Part shown: positions 33,327 through 41,000 of the stretch, piece after piece | How the letters are laid out: every line of letters begins with the position of its first letter | Position numbering within the stretch: position 1 is the stretch's first letter | Source: Saccoglossus kowalevskii | Lineage: Eukaryota; Hemichordata; Enteropneusta; Harrimaniidae | Assembly: GCF_000003605.2 (NCBI RefSeq) | Contig: NW_003151762.1 | Coordinates: 150,263 to 191,262, forward strand | Direction of reading: 5' to 3' | Length of the DNA stretch: 41,000 bases | The notes under the pieces: generated by a model | What the model was told of the DNA's origin: nothing | Databases searched by the model: none | Seen by the model: the letters and a program-made list of their open reading frames with translations, nothing else | Position numbers and translations under genes: made by a program

Positions 33327-35176
33327 TAAACGTAGTACCCAGAAATTCGTCTGTAAGATATGAGTAAGCCACGATATCCGAGTAAATTTCACAGTCAAAA
33401 TTGGACAAGAAATAAAACATGAATTTAAATTGCTATTGAAATATAAAAAAAGATTCGAAACATTTCCAAAATGCAGGCTAAATCTTGCGACAATTTTATT
33501 ATTGTGGCAATGTCTATTTGGAAGGGGCAAATAAAACACAATTAAAAGAAAGATGTTCACTAGTTTCACTACCTTATTAACCACAAAAATGACCACGTAA
33601 TAAATTACGAGGTTATAACAATATTGCCTCAGTCATAGTGCCATGCAAAAATGTTACTTCTTTAGATTGATATTGAATATGAGTATAATATGACTTAGTT
33701 TTACCACGAGCAAATATTTTTGATCACTCGATCGATTCTGTAAAAATAAATTCGCCGTGATGTTTGTGACGTATTCAGTTGATTGTTGTGGTATTTACTT
33801 TCATGTATATATTAGGTCCGGGGTTAGCACAACGTTCTGTATTTTTATGTAGTCGTGATGATTGGGTCCAAAACCATAGATAACTCGCTCGAATCACAAG
33901 AAAATTAACTGGTCAATAAATCGCGAATCATAGTGTGAAAACCAGTTACCCACATTGGTAGCCAGGATCGGACTGGTAACTTGACATCCCAGTCTTAACC
34001 AAGAAGTTCAACGCTCTTGATTTTTAGTACAATAAAAGTGGTAGTTTGACAGTTCATGGTCAAGAGTTTCATACCTGTCGACATGGTTGAAAATACCCAC
34101 CTAAATCTGCCAATCTGTTTTCAAAGTTTTCATGTTTTACTTCATTTCCGTGGCACAAACGGAGTGGCCGCAAGACGAGTCAACCGTTAATACCACGAAG
34201 TGCTTTCATTTGTTCATACTTTCGTCATCTGGAAAATCGACAAGACGGTCAGCTTGGTCACAGTCCCTCTAGAACATCTAAATTTATCCGCGGTAAAATT
34301 ATTTTATTTTGTAAATTGTAACTATTTCACCCTTTTCAGTACGTCTGAAACAAATCACTATCAGCTAGCATAACAGTATGAATAAACCAGCGCGAGAGCC
34401 CTCTAATAACGAAAACACACCAAGAATACGTGCAGTAAACTGGCGGTGTGTCTGTATGACAGATATTTTCGGTGCTATAGCCGCAAGGGGCTCTGTGGTG
34501 AAGAATGTACCCTTCTCCTTGGGTAGGGGTATACATAGTATTCCGGGGTGTACTGTTACGATGCAAACATATCCGCTTGGGAGAAAACATACACTCGTGG
34601 TTCCTCAGCTCAACGTTGGTGATGAACAAAATCGTTTTCGTGACATCGCCGCCAGTCGTTGCAACTTTATAATTCTTTTTTTTTTCTTAATCTTGGTCCG
34701 ACGCGAAATTACAAAGAACGGTCTATTCTGATTCGCAAGCATAACAGACATGGAATGTGACGTGGACTCCATATAATTTTGATTTCGTCTTTCATTTCAA
34801 AATTTTATTTTTGAAAATTAAATGCACAACTTCGGGGTTACTTACATCCAATTTATCAAATGAAATTACGTCAAAAATCAAATTGTTAGATTCCAGAAAA
34901 TATTAGATATTCATTTGGCTGTCGTTAGCCACGGATCCGATGTTTTTATATTTTCGTCACTTGAATAAATAACCAATTTACTTTTCAAATGGTGAAAGTG
35001 TGAGTATTAGTATACGATATGCGTTTAGACATGCGAGTCTGAATTTAATATTCTTGTAAACAATTACAATAATATTTCAATGAACCACACACTGAAGCCA
35101 TTTGATTCTACTCTGCCGCCCTCTAGTGGGAATAATTTAAAATCTTTCCTTTCAGTTCTGAGGTGAAAAGATAAAC

Positions 35177-35212
35177 ATGGCGGACGAAGAAGCGGAGGAA
35201 CTGGCGAGTCTG
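35177..35212 (+). CDS. rogdi: Rogdi exon 1
   Basis: ATG in a strong Kozak context (AAACATGG). Twelve codons, rich in Glu and Ala, end at donor GTAAGA, phase 0. An AG with a pyrimidine tract (TTTCCTTTCAG) lies about 28 bases upstream and could be the acceptor of a 5' untranslated exon. Confidence 0.8.
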
Positions 35213-38200
35213 GTAAGATTTCCAAGTGCCTTGCATAGCGTTGATCACGCCGTGTAATTTATTTCTGTCTAATACACCCAGAATGAAGGGATTCATATCG
35301 GTGGGTTCAACGTGCCAGCTGTGTAGTGTACAAACGACGAGAACTCTATCTAACCGTCGATCATTATACAAGGGTCGATCTCATCGCCAAGAGGACGTTG
35401 CTGTCCACGGTTGCTATTGCACACGAATACATGTTTCATTCATTGAACGATTTAAAACGGATTGAATAAGAAGAAATCCCACAAAAACATCGTTCCAAAT
35501 ACGTTGATCGAAATTCGTGTTAGAGTGAAGTTTCTGCCAGTATACCGATCGTCAAAATATGATCGTGTATATATGAGTCCACGGACTCTCGAAGTAATGC
35601 TCTGTTTACAAATTGTACGTTTATGGGCCTCAAATGAGCTGTAATTTGGATTCTCAGTTCATTTTCAACAACACAGCTCAACTGTCTGAAGGTCTTATGT
35701 AATTGTTTACTATATTATTGTTTATTATTACTTTTGGTTAAATTTACATGTAAGGGTAAACAAAGCCAGACAAATCTAGTAAACATCCTTCTTTGGTGCT
35801 GTCCAAGGGATTGAACAAATTGTTATTCTAGGTGGAGAAATGTCTTTTCTTTATTATAAAATGGAATTTATTGGAAAAATGTATACCACTGTTTAAATCG
35901 AGCAATTCGCAATTGACATCAGTAAGCAATACCACTATATGTATGTAACATGATTATAATACTCTTACAAACAGACTCAATAAGTAAGTAAATTGAAATT
36001 GTAGTCTTATTCATCTTTTCCTGATTCAAAAGAACATAACTGGGGCTTGCTGTTTGTTTCCATTACCTCCAATCTTCTACATATGGACAGTGCATAATAG
36101 TATATTCGTTAAAGACCCAATTCAGTTGCCTGGGCGATTGTTTATTGGAGGTGTGGCTAATGAGTGTCATAGTCTATTTACAAGATGATAACACTAATCT
36201 CCAGAAGCATCAATAGTGGCGTTCACGTTAGGGATCTTGCAAGTGCCGAGGCTCTGGGCAGAGTTGGTATGTGCCGAAACTTATGTGAATGGTCGGGATG
36301 GAGTCAGCACGTGCCGGAAAAAAAATCGATCTCCGTCCCGAAAGATGCTTGGGACAGAAACTCTGCACATGCCGAGATTTGCTGCCTGAACGCTCGACAC
36401 GACCCAAAATTACATCCCCATATGCTGAATCATATTAGTATGGAATGAGCATGACAGGAAATGCAGATATACTAGTATATAATTGGATGCTGTAGTAATG
36501 AATGAAATGAATGGAAACCGACGTCAGCGATGCATATTTATGTGCTGCTCCAACCGCTATTTTCTTGCAATGCTAAATTGACGTGAAAAAATAATTGTTT
36601 TTCGAATCTTCTTTGCTGTTCATGTGCATGATGACTCGTAATAAATACCATACATGTAGCAGCAAATGAATATAATTTCACTATAGCAATTATTATTATC
36701 ATCATATGCGTATCAATTTTCATGTTTGGGTCAAATAATAGATCAACGAATGAGGGTGTGATTTTGGCACGAGCCGAGTCGGCCATAAGTAGGTTCTGAA
36801 TAGCGTGAATGCAACTGCTGTAATCCCTCTGCAAACACAAAGGATTAAAAATTTGGCACGTGCCGAGACCCTGTAACATGAACGTAGTAATGTATAGAGG
36901 AATCTTGTCAGGTTCATTTCCACAGAGCATGGATGGACCTATGCTACACCAGGTTACTAATAACCATAGCTACGTAGGCACATCCCAATGACAAAGCTTG
37001 GTGAATTTATGCGATCGGATGTCAATGAGATCCCAAGCCCAGTTGATAAGTTGCAAAGTTTTATTTTTCAATGGATTGATTTGTGCATATCAGCCCGTGC
37101 ATATGCTTCACGTTTTCTTAAACATAGTAGACAAAAGTAGGAAACATTAAAAATGCCATAGCTCACTCAAAAAGTGCCTAGCTTAAACAGAAACATCAGC
37201 ACTACAAAGGTAAAAGCTCACAGATTTAATTTCCAGTTAGATTCCAACTTATTCGGCTGTGTGTTTAGCACTGAATTGAAAAAAACACAAGTCTATGTGA
37301 TACTATGAGGTTATTACGAGGATACCTCAAAGTATGCAAAAAGACAGTACAGCGAGAGTATCGACTGACGTGCAGCGGAAGTCGATGCAACTGTGTGCTG
37401 TCTGAGTGCATACTTTGAGGAATCCTCGTAATAAGCTTATCATTATACATCTTTTCCTTCCAAGGATAAATCATGGAAATGTCAAAATCCAAAATGTTTA
37501 GAATAGATTCATCTAACTTCTTTGTGTGGAGTCCGGTCAAACCCTGGTGGCAACCATGTTTGTTTTTTCATTATTAGAGGACGCTTGCACGCGTAAATTC
37601 CATATTTAGAATTCACAATTCCTAATATGGTAGAATGAAATTACCCTGTTAAATACCACAAAATTACGGCACGCTGTAACTTATGGCGTTACAGTGACAG
37701 ATGCATATTAATAATAATAATATTTGAAACCGTATCCCAGAGTGGGATCTTATTATATCTGCCCCTTTCGATTTGAATGGGTATGAGCACTTATTGTGAG
37801 TTTTGTCATAGCAGCACTATGATTTGGATTTTTGATTGTGGTGAGATATTTTTCATATGCAAATTCTGTTTTAATTTTCCTATAGGTCCGTAACTCGTTT
37901 TTATGGTTTGTAATGTTTCTGTGCTATGTATTTCAAAGGATTGGTCTAGTTTAAGCATTACTGTTTCAATGACATATCGTACATAGTACACCTCCATTCA
38001 GCACAGACATCCTCCAAAATCTCTTGTGTGCCTGCAGACAGGAATCCTCAAATGACAGACATATCAGACAGTACACCTCCATTCAGCACTGATACCTACC
38101 AAAATCTCTTGTGTGCCTGTGAGCAGAAATCCTCAAATGACAGACATATCAGATAGTAAACCTCCATTCAGCACAGATACCTACCAAAATCTCTTGTGTG

Positions 38201-39223
38201 CCCGCAGACAGGAATTCTCAAATGACAGACATATATCAGATAGTTACATTTTGTACATCTCCATTCAGTAAAGGTACCAAAAAAAGTCTCAAAAACAAAT
38301 GTGTAAACTCAAATGCTTATGATTATTTTTCTCTTCTAACAGAGAGAGGAGTTTCAATGGGTTTTGAAATATGAAGTGCACTCTGTTCTTAAACATCTGA
38401 GGGAAGTTCTACAGGTAATTTGATTGGTTTATCTATTCTCTGGCTACATGACAATTTTTGGATTGCATTGTTGTATCTCAAACAACATTTTGTGATTTGT
38501 ATGTAATTTATTTTTGCAATGATTCATTTTAGTGAATTTGTTATTTTGTATGAAGTCAGCAGAACTATAATTTTAGTGCCAAAAACGTTGTTGTAAAAAT
38601 ATACTTAGTTACATCTTGAATTTATGTAAACTACATTCTAAGATATTCAATGCTTAAGATAGATCAATATCTTCCTAATGTCATCTGAGCAGATGCTGTT
38701 TTGTGTTCAGTGTTTTGGACATTTACATTTCACCAAACATTTTGGTAACTGTAAAATATTGTTCAACAATTAAACTATAATAACAATGATAAATAACTAA
38801 AGAAAATCTCTCTGCAAAAGCCAAACCTTTCTAGTGTGCTACATATTGCTATGCTCCAAAAAACTGCTTGATTGAAAACGAATTTGTTTGCATGTATCTG
38901 TGCCCAATCAATTGAATTACTTTTCTTGGAACTTGTTTGAAAATTTGAGAGTGACACATCATCTCTTGCTCTGAAATGAACTGTTCTGAAGTGTTCTATG
39001 GATTATTTATCTATAATTAGATATGACATTTTAACTAAAAAAGTCACATATTTTATTATTACTAATTTGTGAATTTTCATGTTTTATAATTATGCGAATG
39101 TGAGTACGACAAAACATCAAAAAATTTTTGTTAATTAACTGTTAATAAATGTTTATTACTTGTTAATTGGAATACTATTTTTTAATCAGGAATGTTCCAA
39201 GAGATTTCTTCTGCGTTCTTCAG
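35177..39223 (+). CDS. rogdi: Rogdi homologue, N-terminal part (3 exons; remainder beyond window)
   Basis: Three spliced exons join in frame to give MADEEAEELASL, then REEFQWVLKYEVHSVLKHL and REVLQ, then ECSKRFLLRSSG. This aligns with the start of animal ROGDI proteins, where EEFRWLLHDEVHAVLKQLQ is followed by LKEASLRFTLPGSG (family sequence recalled, not searched). ROGDI is a small (about 290-residue) all-alpha/beta protein linked to V-ATPase assembly (the Rav2-like subunit of the RAVE/rabconnectin complex). Only about 47 residues lie in the window, and the downstream exons were not found before 41000. The gene is divergent from the Reeler-EGF gene across about 4.4 kb. Confidence 0.85.
37311..37434. 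repeat. 124-bp foldback (28-bp arms, 27 of 28 matching)
   Basis: Arms 37311-37338 (starting TTATTACGAGGATACC) and 37407-37434 are inverted copies with one mismatch. The 68-base loop also contains smaller pairable words, AGACAG with CTGTCT and ATCGACT with AGTCGAT, so nearly the whole unit can fold into one hairpin. It may be a MITE or a structured transcript. Confidence 0.85.
37987..38270. repeat. 85-bp tandem repeat
   Basis: Three units starting at 37987, 38072 and 38157 (exact 85-base spacing) plus a partial fourth. Each has ACCTCCATTCAGCAC, AAAATCTCTTGTGTGCC and CTCAAATGACAGACATATCA. Confidence 0.9.
38343..38414 (+). CDS. rogdi: Rogdi exon 2
   Basis: 72 bases, phase 0-0, between TTCTAACAG and GTAATT. 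Encodes EEFQWVLKYEVHSVLKHL, the most recognisable Rogdi block and part of its leucine-zipper-like helix. A second AG two bases in is rejected because it breaks the frame with exon 1. Confidence 0.88.
38415..39189 (+). other. Rogdi intron 2
   Basis: 775 bases of AT-rich intron with nothing else recognised. Confidence 0.6.
39190..39223 (+). CDS. rogdi: Rogdi exon 3
   Basis: 34 bases between TTAATCAG and GTAAGT, phase 0 in and phase 1 out. Encodes ECSKRFLLRSS, matching the family position where a lysine-rich helix ends before the first beta strand. Confidence 0.82.
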
Positions 39224-40837
39224 GTAAGTCATATGTAATTTTGTCTGTGTCATACTAGAGAGAACAAAGCCAACAAATTTCAAGATTGGTTTTTGGTCCA
39301 TGATTCATAAAATTTTTCTTACTCAGCATACTTGAGGAATAAATTACAGAATACTATGCTGTACTTTTAATTTATTTTCATGCAGAGGATAAATCTATGA
39401 AATCTAGTGGGAATATATTCCCCTCTAGCTTCTGTAGCTATTGTTTCCATTTTGTTTAAAAAACATAGCAAGTCAAAACAAAGTACTGTAGTCAGGATTC
39501 TAATTTGAAAACAAGTGTAACAAATTTCCAGGTTTTTTTTTTTAGTTCAACTGTTGAGAAAATGTCAGTGACCTTACCATAAGTACATCTTGTTTATGCA
39601 CATGCTGCAAACTCTTTTCTTTTCAACTTTTGTTGATGAGATTCTCAGTCATATACTTTGCTGAGTAAACAGTGTCACATGACATGTGTTCTCTTAAATT
39701 TATATTTTCACAATGTCACAGATGTAGAGTAATTAGTAAAAAATGACTGATAAAAAAGCAATGAATTATTGGAATTTCTCTGTATGTTGGAATTTTTATT
39801 ATGCATGTGAAATAGAACTTTAGATGCCTGAAATTTGATCAGACAGCTGACATTATTAATAATAATATATTAATTCATTTTTTCTTCTGATATGCAACAA
39901 AATTACTTAGAGCTTGTACCAAATTGAGTTTTTAACGTGTGAAAGAGTTTTTTGTGAAGCCATATAATTACAAAAATACATATAGTTGTTTATTTATAGA
40001 TTAAATAAAAAATGAGGGTATCTGCAAATAAAGTATAATTGTTTATTATTTTTTAATGTAATATATTGTCTTATAAATTGTATACTGTAGTCTATGTGAT
40101 CAACAACTACAATATACACATATACTATAATAATAATAGAGTGTTATTACATCGTAATGAATAACAAATTCACTTTTGGCTGAACGTAATGAAAGTAAAG
40201 ATAACAAGTAAAAACAGAATGGTAAAATTTAAATAAATATTTAATGCATTTTGTGTTTTTCAAAACACACTTTCTGATATCGTGTCATGTATCTAATTAG
40301 TTTAGGATGGTTAGTATAATAAAGATAATCTTAATAATCTTATTGATATTGTTTTCAGACTGGATAGGGGAGGGGGGATTTCTTTGTTAAATTCAGCATA
40401 CATCAGTGTAATAGCTAGTCTCTAATAAAATGAACTTCATCTTCAATACTGTCACTCCTACACATGTCACAAATCCTATCGTCACTACGTTACCCAGAAT
40501 TACAGGAATTTTAGGTCTACAACACGTTGTAATCGACCGACGATCTGTAATTTTTCCTTCACACAAGGTGCATGTATTTGTATCGGCACAAATTCTGTAT
40601 CTCTGACGAATCAAATACAACAAAGTGATTTGGTTATATTGAGTATGATATGCATCTTTATCATATACCTCGTATTGCCCGGCCTCGTAACGCTATGGGA
40701 ATCCCGATGCGCGAGCCGTGCAATAATTTTCCATATCACGCCCGGGCCCCGTTTACCATATTTGGTAAATGCGTCTATTTCCTGGAACTACTTTCTGTTT
40801 ATAAACAAAGCGCGTAATTTGCGTCTGCGCTTTGACA
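39224..40837 (+). other. Rogdi intron 3 (or start of it)
   Basis: 1.6 kb, AT-rich up to about 40660, then more CpG-rich toward the recombinase-like frame. No further Rogdi exon was seen. A minus-strand frame at 40393-40623 contains a CTLC pattern but no recognised domain. Confidence 0.45.
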
Positions 40838-41000
40838 ATGGCTGACGATATTATTCTGTGGATGGAAAATATACCAAAAACACCAGTTGGACTCATTATT
40901 ACCCTGACGAAAGCCGGCATTCCACCACAACCAATCATAAATATAACTGGTCACAAAAACGTGTCAAGTTTACAGCACTACGATACTCACATTCAGCTGG
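40838..41000 (+). CDS. Crypton/DUF3504-like tyrosine recombinase C-terminal fragment (cut by window end)
   Basis: Open frame starting at ATG (context GACAATGG), with an in-frame stop 13 codons upstream, running 54 codons to the window edge. It contains LTKAGIPPQPIINITGHK followed by NVSSLQHYDTH. This matches the C-terminal catalytic segment of tyrosine recombinases of the Crypton/DUF3504/ZMYM type, where AG(V/I)P precedes a (T/S)GHK histidine motif and a nucleophilic tyrosine lies about nine residues later (general family knowledge). The upstream catalytic arginine box (NHSxRKT) is absent, so it is either a truncated element, a fragment exon of a larger gene, or a pseudogene. It lies within the Rogdi transcription unit, on the same strand, with a CpG-bearing stretch (40680-40760) upstream. 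Confidence 0.6.
   Translation, partial: MADDIILWMENIPKTPVGLIITLTKAGIPPQPIINITGHKNVSSLQHYDTHIQL

Larger units (their letters stand above)
30731..35176. other. Spacer between divergent Reeler-EGF and Rogdi genes
   Basis: 4.4 kb between the two start codons; it must carry both promoters and any 5' untranslated exons. No protein family was recognised on either strand, including the open frames at 32663-32944, 33237-33596 and 34378-34731. Contains the hairpin at 31520-31547, a foldback element at 32123-32570 and a MITE at 33197-33326. No convincing TATA box is tied to either gene. Confidence 0.5.
35213..38342 (+). other. Rogdi intron 1
   Basis: 3.1 kb. Holds the GTGCCGA motif cluster (about 36240-36870), the 124-bp foldback at 37311-37434 and the 85-bp tandem repeat at 37987-38270. 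No other coding feature is recognised, including the minus-strand 130-codon frame at 36538-36930. Confidence 0.55.

Noticed and set aside
34336-34731. Overlapping open frames on both strands in the divergent spacer
   Set aside because: Neither shows a known domain, signal peptide or conserved pattern; a non-coding or decayed repeat origin is more likely.
36538-36930. Minus-strand open frame of 130 codons in Rogdi intron 1
   Set aside because: No family resemblance, and it spans the GTGCCGA motif region; treated as chance.

Overview
The window is a piece of an animal nuclear genome, with no prokaryotic or organellar features. It is AT-rich, and short coding exons with GT/AG splice sites are spread through long introns full of small inverted-repeat elements and minisatellites. 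The gene content (a Reeler domain followed by one-exon-per-repeat EGF modules, and a Rogdi homologue) together with the CpG-bearing intergenic DNA suggests a marine invertebrate such as a hemichordate, cephalochordate, echinoderm or lophotrochozoan. The sequence alone does not settle which.

Positions 1-30730 hold most of one large minus-strand gene. Its first exon (30526-30730) encodes a signal peptide and the start of a Reeler domain, which two more exons (24987-25212 and 23987-24054) complete. At least 28 EGF-like repeats follow, one per exon, from 20102 down to 28, and the gene runs off the left edge. Every EGF exon is bounded by phase-1 introns. The part in the window codes for about 1,271 residues. 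Within the array, EGF9-12 and EGF13-16 form a tandem four-exon duplication, and one exon pair inside it (EGF11/EGF15) is almost identical, which suggests recent gene conversion. The last repeat in the window (EGF28) is one base short and frameshifts in a G run. The protein is probably a large secreted extracellular-matrix or adhesion protein.

Positions 30731-35176 are the spacer between this gene and a divergent plus-strand neighbour. It holds a MITE-like element, a foldback element with iterated GACGAA motifs and a 10-bp-stem hairpin. From 35177 a plus-strand gene encodes the N-terminus of a Rogdi (leucine-zipper, V-ATPase regulator) homologue in three very short exons; the rest lies beyond the window. 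Its introns contain an 85-bp tandem repeat, a 124-bp near-perfect foldback and a cluster of GTGCCGA motifs.

At the right edge (40838-41000) an open reading frame resembles the C-terminal part of a Crypton/DUF3504-type tyrosine recombinase. It is cut by the window end and lies just inside the Rogdi transcription unit, on the same strand.
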